The translations under genes and the position numbers were made by a program. Source: CAZTVF01 sp964616985 (lineage in GTDB: Bacteria; Planctomycetota; Phycisphaerae; SM23-33). From it: a stretch of 64,000 nucleotides of DNA. The number at the start of each line of letters is the position of its first letter. The first letter of the stretch is position 1. The stretch lies in the NCBI GenBank assembly GCA_964616985.1, contig CAZTVF010000005.1, positions 15,061-79,060 of the forward strand, written 5' to 3'. Below the pieces are notes generated by a model. The model saw nothing but the letters and a program-made list of their open reading frames with translations, was not told the origin of the DNA and did no database searches. Positions 23,862-31,899 of the stretch are shown here, piece by piece.

Positions 23862-24914
23862 ATGACCAAGACAAGCGACAGCACGTTCCCGCGGTTCTCG
23901 GTCGGCTACCAGCTCGCCGAGGAGGGCGAAGAGTCGTTCGTTGACATCGTGAGCGACTACCGGCCGCACGTGGCGGAGGTGTACTTCCCGTGGGCCGCCA
24001 TGCCCTCGGGGCGGGCCTCGCTGACCGAGCGGCGGGGCTACGTCGATTGGTCCGGCCAGGGGCGCCTGGAAGCTGACCTCAAGGCGCTGCGCGCGATGGG
24101 CGTGCGGCTGAACGTGCTGTTCAACGCGAACTGCTACGGCGGCAAGGCCGTCAGCGAGTACCTGCAGAACCAGGTAGCTTCGGTGATGGAACGCCTGCAG
24201 GAAGTCTGCGGCGGGGCCGACGTGGCCACCACCTGCTCGCCCGCCATCGCGCGGCTGATCAAGACGCACTTCGCCGCCACGCGGACGCGGGCGTCGGTCA
24301 ACATGCGGATCGGCACGGTGCAGGGCATGCAGTACGTGGCCGACATCTTCGACGAATTCTGCGTGCAGCGCGACTACAACCGCGACCTTGGCCGCCTGCG
24401 CCAGCTGCGCCAGTGGGCCGACGCGCACGGCAAGAGCCTGTCGATCCTGGTCAACAGCGGGTGCCTCGCCTTCTGCAGCGGGCAGACGTTCCACGACAAC
24501 CTCGTCGCGCACGAGCGCGAGGTGGATGAGAGCGTCAACGTCGCCGGGTGGTCACCCACGGTGTGCTGGGGGCTGCTGAAGGACAAGGCGAATTGGCCGG
24601 TGCTGCTGCAGTCCACGTGGGTCCGCCCCGAGGACATCGGCCAGTACCGCGGCCTGGTGGACATGGTCAAGCTGGCCACGCGGATGCACCAGCGGCCGCG
24701 GATGGTGATCGCCGCGTACGTGCGGGCCCGCCACCATGGAAACCTGCTGGACCTGATGGAGCCCGCCTTCTCGCCCGCGATCGCCCCGGCCGTCATCGAG
24801 AACGACCGCATGCCCGCGGACTTCTTCGAGCGCACCAGCCAGTGCGATCGCCAATGCGACCGCTGCGGCTACTGCGCCGAGGCGCTGTCCAAGGCGCTGG
24901 TGACCCCGGAGTGA
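23862..24914 (+). CDS. U32-family (UbiU/TrhP-like) protein
   Basis: The 350-residue protein resembles the catalytic-type domain of peptidase U32 proteins: RFSVGYQLAEEGEESFVDIVSDYRPHVAEVYFPW, an LNVLFNANCYGG strand, VNMRIGTVQGMQYVADIF, ILVNSGCLAFCSGQTFHDN, and a C-terminal CDRQCDRCGYC cluster. Characterised U32 members (UbiU/UbiV, RlhA, TrhP) are iron-sulfur hydroxylation factors rather than proteases, and the cysteines here (NC, GC, FC and the last four) fit a cluster. The second of two adjacent ATGs is chosen, with GAAGG 6 bp upstream. It follows the two iron-sulfur genes and is probably part of the same function. Substrate unknown. Confidence 0.65.
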   Translation: MTKTSDSTFPRFSVGYQLAEEGEESFVDIVSDYRPHVAEVYFPWAAMPSGRASLTERRGYVDWSGQGRLEADLKALRAMGVRLNVLFNANCYGGKAVSEYLQNQVASVMERLQEVCGGADVATTCSPAIARLIKTHFAATRTRASVNMRIGTVQGMQYVADIFDEFCVQRDYNRDLGRLRQLRQWADAHGKSLSILVNSGCLAFCSGQTFHDNLVAHEREVDESVNVAGWSPTVCWGLLKDKANWPVLLQSTWVRPEDIGQYRGLVDMVKLATRMHQRPRMVIAAYVRARHHGNLLDLMEPAFSPAIAPAVIENDRMPADFFERTSQCDRQCDRCGYCAEALSKALVTPE

Positions 24915-24934
24915 GAGCTCGTAGTTCGTAACAC

Positions 24935-25062
24935 TCCAGTATGTAAATGCGTCTGGAGGCGGCTTGCCGTTCGGCGCTGTAGAAGCCCCAGGGCGTCACC
25001 CATACCTGACAGCGCCGAACGGCAAGCCGCCGCCAAAGCCTTACTCCCAGATTCAACCGTGC
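24935..25062. repeat. Palindromic element with reversed loop, copy B
   Basis: Perfect 23-bp arms (24958-24980 and 25009-25031, GGCGGCTTGCCGTTCGGCGC... and complement) enclose a 28-bp loop starting AGAAGCCCCAGGGCGTCACC. Left flank TATGTAAATGCGT and right flank CAAAGCCTTACTCCCAG..ACCGTG align to copy A in the same direction while the loop is reversed. It fills the space between the convergent U32 and FAD oxidoreductase genes and could also serve as a two-way terminator. Confidence 0.8.
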
Positions 25063-25069
25063 AGGATTA

Positions 25070-26479
25070 CTACGCCTTCACCGGCGGGCGGGTGAAGGGG
25101 CGGCGGGGCAGGGAGGTCGCCGTCTGGTATCGCCCGGGCGTGATGTGCTCTTCACCGATCACGCCGCCAGCGGCGAGCAGGTGCTGCTGCAGCATCGCGA
25201 CGGGAAGCTGGCGGGGCGTGACGCCCTGGCGGATGGAAAGAGCCGCCGCGGCGCCGGCGGCCTCGCCCGTGCCCGCGCACTGGGCCATCACCCGCGTGGA
25301 GCCCAGGGCGACGTGCGTGACGCTGATGCAGCGCCCGGCCACGAGGATGTTCTCGATCTTCCGCGGGACCAGCACGCGGTAGGGGATGTGGTAGCGGAAG
25401 CCCGTTCGCGGCCGCCACGTCGTGCCGTCCATGCCGGGCCCGTCGATGCGGTGGATGTCGATGAAGAACGAGCCGTAGCAGATGTTGTCGTCGAAACGGC
25501 ACTCCTTCATGATGTCCTGCTCGGTCAGGACGTACTCGCCCATGATCCGCCGCGACTCGCGCAGGCCGATCGTGTTGGGCGTCGAGACAAGGTAGCACTC
25601 CTCCATGCCGGCGACGTACTTGCGGAAGACGTCGATGCAGTGGAAGGCCTGGCGTCGGGCCTCGATGGTCGCGCGCGTCAGGTCCTCGGCCTTGGTCGTG
25701 TCGATGCCGTTGACGTGCGTGAAGTTGATGCCCACGAAGTGCGGCTGCGACGAATTCCACCAGAAGCCCATGATGCAGTGCTGAAAGGGCTCCATGTCGC
25801 CGTTCTGCTGGGCCTTCTCCCACACGTGGTTCATGCCGTAGCTCTGCTTGCCGTCGGGCCCGACGCGCCACGCCTCGACCTTCGCCCAATCGACGCCGCC
25901 GATGGTGAACATCAGCGTGACGGGCTGGCACTTGTGGTCGCCGGGGCGGCCGACTTCAAACTCGCAGCCGGCCGAGGCGGCGAGGTCGCCGTCGCCGGTG
26001 CAGTCGACGAGGCGCTTGGCGAAGACGGCCTGGCGGCCGGTCTTGTTCTGGATGACCGCCCCGACGGCGGCGCCGTCGCGGACGATCGCGCCGCACAGGA
26101 AGGTGTGGTAGAGGATCTCAACTTTCGACTCGAGCATCATCCGCTCGAGGAGGAACTTGAGCCCCTCGACGTCGAAGAACGCGCCGCCGGGGTAGCGGTC
26201 GCCGAAGCCCTCGTCGCAGACGCGGTCGACGATCTCAGCGGCGATGCCGCCGACGATGCGGTCCTGGTCGCCCCAGCTGGAGTAGATGGCCATGTAGCCG
26301 TGCCCGCCGGCCCCGGCCACGCCGCCGAGGCAGTTGAACTGCTCGACCAGCAGCGTGCGCTGCCCCAGCCTGGCCGCCGCCAGCGCCGCAGCCACGCCCG
26401 CCGGCCCGCCGCCGGCCACCACAACGTCATACTCGCCCTTGACGGGCAGTTCCCTGGCCTCTTCGAAATACCGCTGCAT
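25070..26479 (-). CDS. FAD-dependent oxidoreductase (PF12831 type)
   Basis: The 469-residue flavoprotein has the dinucleotide-binding start YDVVVAGGGPAGVAAALAAARLGQRTLLVEQFNCLGGVAGAGG, a KRLVDCTGDGDLAASAG segment, and a C-terminal RIENILVAGRCISVTHVALGSTRVMAQCAGTGEAAGAAA FAD-contacting region. This FAD_oxidored family is abundant in planctomycetes and usually lies beside glycan or uronate genes; few substrates are known. No signal peptide is visible. The ATG is chosen for AAGGAG 5 bp upstream; that Shine-Dalgarno sequence overlaps the stop of the upstream hydrolase gene, so the two are coupled. Confidence 0.85.
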   Translation of the reverse strand: MQRYFEEARELPVKGEYDVVVAGGGPAGVAAALAAARLGQRTLLVEQFNCLGGVAGAGGHGYMAIYSSWGDQDRIVGGIAAEIVDRVCDEGFGDRYPGGAFFDVEGLKFLLERMMLESKVEILYHTFLCGAIVRDGAAVGAVIQNKTGRQAVFAKRLVDCTGDGDLAASAGCEFEVGRPGDHKCQPVTLMFTIGGVDWAKVEAWRVGPDGKQSYGMNHVWEKAQQNGDMEPFQHCIMGFWWNSSQPHFVGINFTHVNGIDTTKAEDLTRATIEARRQAFHCIDVFRKYVAGMEECYLVSTPNTIGLRESRRIMGEYVLTEQDIMKECRFDDNICYGSFFIDIHRIDGPGMDGTTWRPRTGFRYHIPYRVLVPRKIENILVAGRCISVTHVALGSTRVMAQCAGTGEAAGAAAALSIRQGVTPRQLPVAMLQQHLLAAGGVIGEEHITPGRYQTATSLPRRPFTRPPVKA

Positions 26480-26481
26480 GC

Positions 26482-27780
26482 TCACTCCTTGCACTTGAGG
26501 AAATCAGCCGCCATCTTGCCGGTGAGGGACTTTCCCGGGGTCCTGGCGGCGAGATCCTCGAGAAATTTAGCCATATCGGGCTTCAGTACGCCTTTGTCGC
26601 TGAAGAAGCCGGGGCCGCCCTTCTGGGCGAAGGCGCCGGCGAAGACGCCCAGTGTCGCCACTGCCGCCGAGGCCTTGGGTTCCTTCTTCGCCGCGGCCAG
26701 GGCGTCGGCGACCTCCTTGGCCTTGGGATGGCCGTTGAGCTGCCGCGTGAAGATGGGCCCGTAGTACGCGCTGAGCGACGGGTCATGCTGGGCAAGCTCC
26801 TTCGTCAGCTCGACGACCTTGTCGACCCGGGCCTCGATGACCTTCTGCAGAGCGACGGCCTTTTCCTTCACATCGGCGGGGAGCTTCTCATCGGCGACGA
26901 CTTTAGTGATAGCGGCGCTGGCCTTGCCCAGTTCCAGAGCGTTGGCTTGGGCAACGATGGGCTTGAGCTCCTTCTGCGTGTAGTCCGGCGCGTAGAGGAA
27001 GGCGCAGAAGGCCAGGTCGCTGCGGCGAAAGACCCACGCGGAGGCATCGATGTCTTCGCCGGAGATGGAATGTCCCTTGCCTTTCTGGATGTGCAGGTAG
27101 ATATCCGGGTTCGTGGCGCCCTTGGCGGCGCGGCCGAAAAGCTCCTGCGCTCGCTGCGGCTGGGAGGCCCCCAGCGTAGGCCGGCCGGCGTTCCACTCCT
27201 CGGTGCCCAAGGCGATCAGCCAGCTCAGCCGCGGGCAGGCGCCGGAGACGGACGTCCAGAGGTTGGAGCTGTACGGGGCCGAGTGGTTGAACTGGAAGCC
27301 GGGGGCGTCGCCCTTGCCGTACTTGTCCAGGAACAGGCCATGGATGAGCCCGCCGCCGGAGAAGGAACTGATCACGCCGCGGCCGGGGATGATCTTGTAG
27401 TCCGCCTGCACCTGGGCGATCGCTTCGAGGGCAACCTTGAGCTTGCCGTCGGAGTCTTTGGCGTTATCCCCGTCGAGGTACGACATCTTGATGCCGATGA
27501 GATTGAACTTGTCGAGGAACTGGCCCGGCCCGTAGCCGCTAGCGGCCTCGGCGTTGCCCTTGCCCTGGCCGTGGAAGAAGATGTAGATGCCGGCCGGGTT
27601 GTCGGCGCTGTACGTCTTGGGGACGTGGACCCAGTACTGGTAGTCGGGGTTGGCGGTCGTGAACTTGAACGAGCCCGTCTTGCCCGCGTTTTCCGACGGT
27701 TTGGGCCCGCCCAGCAAGGGGGAGGCGGTGAGGCACAGGATGGCCAGGAGCGTGACAAGGAACGCGGGGGGCAAACGCAT
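26482..27780 (-). CDS. Secreted alpha/beta-hydrolase (esterase/depolymerase-like)
   Basis: The 432-residue protein has a signal peptide (MRLPPAFLVTLLAILCLTAS). An alpha/beta-hydrolase-like core follows: YWVHVPKTYSADNPAGIYIFFHGQGKG (oxyanion-loop strand), then GVISSFSGGGLIHGLFL with a probable nucleophile serine in SFSGGG, and a late histidine in HIQKGKGHSISGED. The last ~150 residues are helical and charged (DKVVELTKELAQHDPSLSAYYGP) and look like an added domain. This fits secreted carbohydrate or polyester esterases of the LpqC type, but the nucleophile elbow is not a standard GxSxG. It lies between an FGE/CBM9 gene and an FAD oxidoreductase gene on the same strand. Confidence 0.65.
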   Translation of the reverse strand: MRLPPAFLVTLLAILCLTASPLLGGPKPSENAGKTGSFKFTTANPDYQYWVHVPKTYSADNPAGIYIFFHGQGKGNAEAASGYGPGQFLDKFNLIGIKMSYLDGDNAKDSDGKLKVALEAIAQVQADYKIIPGRGVISSFSGGGLIHGLFLDKYGKGDAPGFQFNHSAPYSSNLWTSVSGACPRLSWLIALGTEEWNAGRPTLGASQPQRAQELFGRAAKGATNPDIYLHIQKGKGHSISGEDIDASAWVFRRSDLAFCAFLYAPDYTQKELKPIVAQANALELGKASAAITKVVADEKLPADVKEKAVALQKVIEARVDKVVELTKELAQHDPSLSAYYGPIFTRQLNGHPKAKEVADALAAAKKEPKASAAVATLGVFAGAFAQKGGPGFFSDKGVLKPDMAKFLEDLAARTPGKSLTGKMAADFLKCKE

Positions 27781-27806
27781 TGGTTTCTCCGGTGATGGCG
27801 TCGCAG

Positions 27807-30656
27807 TTACTTCGCCGGGGCCGAAGTGGGCGGCTCGGCGGCAGGCGTCATTATAACGCGTCCCATCCGCTCGGGCACGTGGTTATTGTTGCTGTGGACG
27901 GGCGACCACATGGATCGTTCCATGCCGTACATGTGACGCGTGCGGATGACGTTGAAGGCAATCTTCTGCCCGGTGGCGGCGTCCTTAACGCCCAAGGTCT
28001 TCCAGGGGATGGCGACTGTGAGCGTCCAGGACGTGGCGTCCTTGTCCGCGTGGACCTGCCAGGGGCCGTTCCAGTTGGCGTCCCAGACCTCGCCCTCGTA
28101 CTGCGTGCCGATGGAATTGGCGACGAACTGGAAATAAGTCATGGCACCGGCGTTGGGGTCGACGAAGATCTCGACACTGTCCTCGTTGTACACCGCCCCG
28201 TCGTGCTGCGTGACAGATGGCCTCATGTTCGCCAAGATCTTCTTATCTTCGAAACAACGGATGCTGAGGTATAGGGCATTGGCGTCGTGCAGCAGCCGCA
28301 CCTCAGTGGGCTGGGCCGCGTTGGCGTCCCCCGTGGCGTTGACGAAGCCCGGCAGGGCCGACGCCTTCGCCCAGGCAGGGTCTTTGAGGCCATCCTCGAT
28401 CTTGGGCCCCTTGGCCACCGCCGGGCACAGGGCGCGGGGCTGGCGGGCCAGCGCGACCGCTCGCGCGTCGATATTCACCGGCGGCTGCACCAGCGCGTTG
28501 GCGTCGGCTGCGAGGCCGACCGATACCACCGGGTGCGGCTGGACTTCGGCCGGGTTGCCTTCAAAGGCCAGGGCGAAGGACACCTCCCGCGATTCGCCCG
28601 CGGCAAGGTTGGCCTCCGCCCGCAGGGGCGAGACCTTCCAGCGGCAGTTGGCTGGCAGCGTCCACACAGCCGCCTGCGCCGCCGGCTGGGATGTCGCATT
28701 CCGCAGCGGCACCTTCACGGTACCGCAGACGGCGCCCGTTTCATCGCTGACGGCGAAGTCGCGGGCCGTCAGCGGCCGGACATATTGCAGCCCGCCGCCC
28801 GGTGGGACGTCGATCACCACGCGGATGCCGGCCGTGGACAACGGTTGCCGATCGGCGTTGAGCGGGCGACGCTGCGCCGAACGTCCGCCACGCGCGACCT
28901 TTCGGTCGGTGGCTGCCGGCCCGGCGGGGTCTACGGCCGGGCTGAAGGCATAGTAGTCCTTGGCGTACCAGTCGGCACACCAGTCCAGGCCTCCGTGCAT
29001 GCCGTAGAGGCCCCAGGGGTTGGGCAGCGGCATCACGTCGAAGTCGTGCTGCAGGGCCGGCTTGTCCCCGAACGACCATCGCTCTGGCGTGCCGGCGCGG
29101 GCGGCGTATTCCCACTGCGCCTCCGTCGGCAGATGTGCGCGCAGGCCCGTCTGCAGCGAAAGGCGGCGGCAGAAATCGGCCGCCTGCTGCCAAGTCAACT
29201 CGGCGGGCATCCTCGCCGCCGCCTGCTCGATCGCCGTCACCACGCTCGGCGACAGCTTGACGTCTGTGGCCTGGCCGCTGACACCATCGGGCGTCTGGCC
29301 GGGAAGGTGCCCCATCACAGCGCAGTACTGCGCACCGGTCAAGCGGGAGGCGCTGATGTAGAAAGGCTTCGACAGCGTCACTTCGTGCTGCGGTCCTTCA
29401 TCGGCCTCTCGCTGGGCCTCGTCGGCGGGCGAGCCCATCGTGAACTTTCCCGCGGGCACGAGCACCAGCGGCATCAGCACGCCTCCGGCCAACTCGAGGG
29501 ATTCGGCCTTCGGAGCATTGGGGCCGCAGGCCAGGGCGGCCGCCGCCTGCATCATGGCGGCACGCGCGATGGCCGCCAGGCGAGGATTGGCGCCCGCGGA
29601 GGCCTCCACCGTTTTGAGGGCCTCCACGGCGGTCGGCGAGCCAAGCACTGAAAGGACGCGGACCGAGCGCAGGGAGGTCATCTCCTTGGCCTGCACCTGC
29701 ACGGCCTCACGGTCCAGCAGTTCCTGCAGGCGCGCGCGGACCTCTTCGGACTCGGTAGTCTTGAGGGCTTCTCGCAGCAGCGGGGCGGCGACAGGTCCGA
29801 TCTTGGCGAGGGCGTCCGACGCGGCCTTGCGATTGGCGAACTCATCGGCGTCCAGCTGTGTCACGAGCTTGGCGACCATGGCGGCATCGACCCCGCCGCT
29901 GGCATGCTTGGCGGCGATGAACTTCGCCGCCGCGTCGCCGGCGGCCACGAGGGACCATTGCGCATCGATCCCAACCGGCGCGGGCTCGCCCAGCCTGGCC
30001 CACAGCACTTCCATCTGCGATTTGGTAAGGTCCACGACCGCGGCGATGGCTTCGACCCGCACGTTGTCCAGCCCCCAGGCGATGATGCTACCGCCCGCGC
30101 CCTGGCCTTCGCAGACGAGGTTCGCTTCGGGGGCCTCGTGCGGCAGGACGACACTGACCTGGTGAATCGTGTTGTAGCTGGGCTCGTGGCCCCGGCTGTT
30201 GAGGGAGAGCTTGTCCCTGGCCGCCGGCTTGGGGTTGAGCTCATCGATCAACGTGAGGCTGCCGGCCGTCGCATCGGATCCCGTGAAGGTCAGACGTGTC
30301 AGCAGCTGTCCGCCGCCCGTGCGAAGCGACCACGACGAACTGCTGGAGGGAAAGCTCATCAGCATGTATACATCGAGCGTCATCCGCAGGAACTTGTGCG
30401 GCGGGAGATTGTGAAGCGAAAGGGTCGGCCCCGCGTTCTCGAAGCGGCCCAGGAAGGTCCGCTTGATCCCGGAGGCGTTCTCGCGGCGGTCGCTGGACCA
30501 CTCGCTGCCGACGCCGGCGGCGAAGTTGGATTCATAGACGAGCGTCTCGCCGCTGGTTCGCGACGAGGCTGCCGCCTTGGGGGCCTGCGCCTCGGCGGCC
30601 GAGAACACCGCCGCCAGCAGCGCGAAAGCACAAACGCTCCAACCTGCGATCCGCAT
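27807..30656 (-). CDS. Secreted FGE-sulfatase-domain protein with HEAT-like and CBM9 domains
   Basis: The 949-residue protein has a signal peptide (MRIAGWSVCAFALLAAVFSA, cleavage near AEAQA). An N-terminal beta-sandwich-like region (about 35-200) is followed by HEAT-like helices (about 255-370). A formylglycine-generating-enzyme/SUMF1 fold starts at LVLVPAGKFTMGSPADEAQREADEGPQHEV (about 395) and includes LPTEAQWEYAARAGT and NPWGLYGMHGGLDWCADWY. The usual ending VLRGGSW is KVARGGRSAQ, so catalytic activity is doubtful. The C-terminus (about 735-930) is a CBM9/DOMON-like domain (IEDGLKDPAWAKA; NEDSVEIFVDPN; WTLTVAIPWKTLG). The chimera suggests an extracellular carbohydrate-binding role. Confidence 0.8.
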   Translation of the reverse strand: MRIAGWSVCAFALLAAVFSAAEAQAPKAAASSRTSGETLVYESNFAAGVGSEWSSDRRENASGIKRTFLGRFENAGPTLSLHNLPPHKFLRMTLDVYMLMSFPSSSSSWSLRTGGGQLLTRLTFTGSDATAGSLTLIDELNPKPAARDKLSLNSRGHEPSYNTIHQVSVVLPHEAPEANLVCEGQGAGGSIIAWGLDNVRVEAIAAVVDLTKSQMEVLWARLGEPAPVGIDAQWSLVAAGDAAAKFIAAKHASGGVDAAMVAKLVTQLDADEFANRKAASDALAKIGPVAAPLLREALKTTESEEVRARLQELLDREAVQVQAKEMTSLRSVRVLSVLGSPTAVEALKTVEASAGANPRLAAIARAAMMQAAAALACGPNAPKAESLELAGGVLMPLVLVPAGKFTMGSPADEAQREADEGPQHEVTLSKPFYISASRLTGAQYCAVMGHLPGQTPDGVSGQATDVKLSPSVVTAIEQAAARMPAELTWQQAADFCRRLSLQTGLRAHLPTEAQWEYAARAGTPERWSFGDKPALQHDFDVMPLPNPWGLYGMHGGLDWCADWYAKDYYAFSPAVDPAGPAATDRKVARGGRSAQRRPLNADRQPLSTAGIRVVIDVPPGGGLQYVRPLTARDFAVSDETGAVCGTVKVPLRNATSQPAAQAAVWTLPANCRWKVSPLRAEANLAAGESREVSFALAFEGNPAEVQPHPVVSVGLAADANALVQPPVNIDARAVALARQPRALCPAVAKGPKIEDGLKDPAWAKASALPGFVNATGDANAAQPTEVRLLHDANALYLSIRCFEDKKILANMRPSVTQHDGAVYNEDSVEIFVDPNAGAMTYFQFVANSIGTQYEGEVWDANWNGPWQVHADKDATSWTLTVAIPWKTLGVKDAATGQKIAFNVIRTRHMYGMERSMWSPVHSNNNHVPERMGRVIMTPAAEPPTSAPAK

Positions 30657-30745
30657 GAGATGGCTCCGTAGAGGTGATGCCCCTATTCTCTAGCCACCCC
30701 TGGACGAAATGCAAGGAAATAGATTACGCGTGGGGCCAGAAATCG

Positions 30746-30847
30746 GAAGCACGAAGCCCAAAAACTCGAAGCACGAAGCCCAAAAACTCGAAGCACGAAG
30801 CACGAAATCCGAAACAAGCCCGAATACGGGTTCGGATTTCGTGCTTC
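30746..30847. repeat. 22-bp tandem repeat running into a 17-bp perfect hairpin
   Basis: A 22-bp unit (GAAGCACGAAGCCCAAAAAC + TC) occurs at 30746-30767 and 30768-30789, then breaks off into GAAGCACGAAATCCGAA (30797-30813), which pairs perfectly with 30831-30847 across a 17-bp spacer. It lies between the stop of a URO-D gene and the start of the FGE-CBM9 gene (both minus strand), so it could reduce read-through. AT content is higher than in the surroundings. Confidence 0.7.
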
Positions 30848-30861
30848 GGATTTCGGATTTC

Positions 30862-31839
30862 TCAGGCGCCTCCAGCGGCGACAAACGCCTCGTAGGCCCA
30901 GTCGTCCCACTCGTTCTTGACGCCGATGCCGGGCAGGTCGGGATAGTTCTTGGCGATCAGGCCGCCGCGGAACGTATCCACCATGCGGCGCGTCTCGCGC
31001 TCGATCAACTCGCGGTCGCCCGTCGGCAGCACCTTCTGGATATCGCATGGCGAGTACAGCCCAACGCCGTGCTTGCGCAGTTTGGCCGCCAGGGCCGGCA
31101 GATCGTACACGGCCGGCTGATCGAACTGCAGGCAGTCGATGCCCGCCTCGCACAGGTCGTCCACCAGGGCCCAGTTGTAGCCGCACGAGTGCTGGATCAC
31201 CTTCATGCCGTACTGATGGGCCTTGCCCGTGAGACGCTCGTACAGCGGGCGGAAGATGTCTCGCCACATGGCCGGGCTCATCAGGGTGCGGTCCTGGATG
31301 CCCAGGTCCTCGCAGAACATGATGCCGTCAACGCCGGCCTTGCCGTACTGCTCGATCACGCCCTCCAGCATCGTGGTGACGCGGTCGTGGAGGATGTCGA
31401 TGCGCTCGCGTTCCTCGATGAGGTCGAGGAAGTAGATCTCCATCTTCCGCAGGTAGCGGCAGGTGGCGAAGGGCCAGCCGGGCATCCAGCCCAGGCGGAA
31501 GCGGTCGGTACCCGAGGCGGCCAGGTCGCGGGCGCCCTGGAAGAAGGCGGGGTTGGCCAGGTCCGGCAACTGCAGGCCCTCGAGCTTGTCCCACGTGTCC
31601 AGGGCGGGCTTGAAGATCTCGCCGCCCTGCGACATGCCCGAGATGCGGTGCCACACGTTGCCCCAGGCGTCGGTGCGAAACTCGATCTCGCCCTCCGTCC
31701 ACACCTCGGCTTTGAAGCCATCGTTGACCCCGCAGCCGGCGAAGTCGTTGCGGCGGTCGCGGTCGAAGTTCAGGCCGATGCGCTCTTCGCAGCGGCACTC
31801 GATGTTCTGGCGAATCACTTCACGCGGGGTCAAGGGCAT
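30862..31839 (-). CDS. URO-D superfamily protein
   Basis: The 325-residue product shows the URO-D/methyltransferase pattern: TPREVIRQNIECRCEERIGLNF, a mid-region DGIMFCEDLGIQDRTLMSPAMWRDIFRPLYERLTGKAHQYGMKVIQHSCGYNWALVDDLCEAGIDCLQFDQPA, and VGLYSPCDIQKVLPTGDRELIERETRRMVDTF near the end. The HSCG motif (cf. HxxG/C metal-site regions of MtaA-like zinc methyltransferases) and several cysteines suggest metal binding. The second ATG is chosen because GGAG lies about 6 bp upstream. It belongs to a run of minus-strand glycan genes; substrate unknown. Confidence 0.78.
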   Translation of the reverse strand: MPLTPREVIRQNIECRCEERIGLNFDRDRRNDFAGCGVNDGFKAEVWTEGEIEFRTDAWGNVWHRISGMSQGGEIFKPALDTWDKLEGLQLPDLANPAFFQGARDLAASGTDRFRLGWMPGWPFATCRYLRKMEIYFLDLIEERERIDILHDRVTTMLEGVIEQYGKAGVDGIMFCEDLGIQDRTLMSPAMWRDIFRPLYERLTGKAHQYGMKVIQHSCGYNWALVDDLCEAGIDCLQFDQPAVYDLPALAAKLRKHGVGLYSPCDIQKVLPTGDRELIERETRRMVDTFRGGLIAKNYPDLPGIGVKNEWDDWAYEAFVAAGGA

Positions 31840-31899
31840 CGCGGGCTCCATTCGTTTCAGGCTGTGGTTGCAGGGATTATCCGCTCCCCGGCGCGCCGG

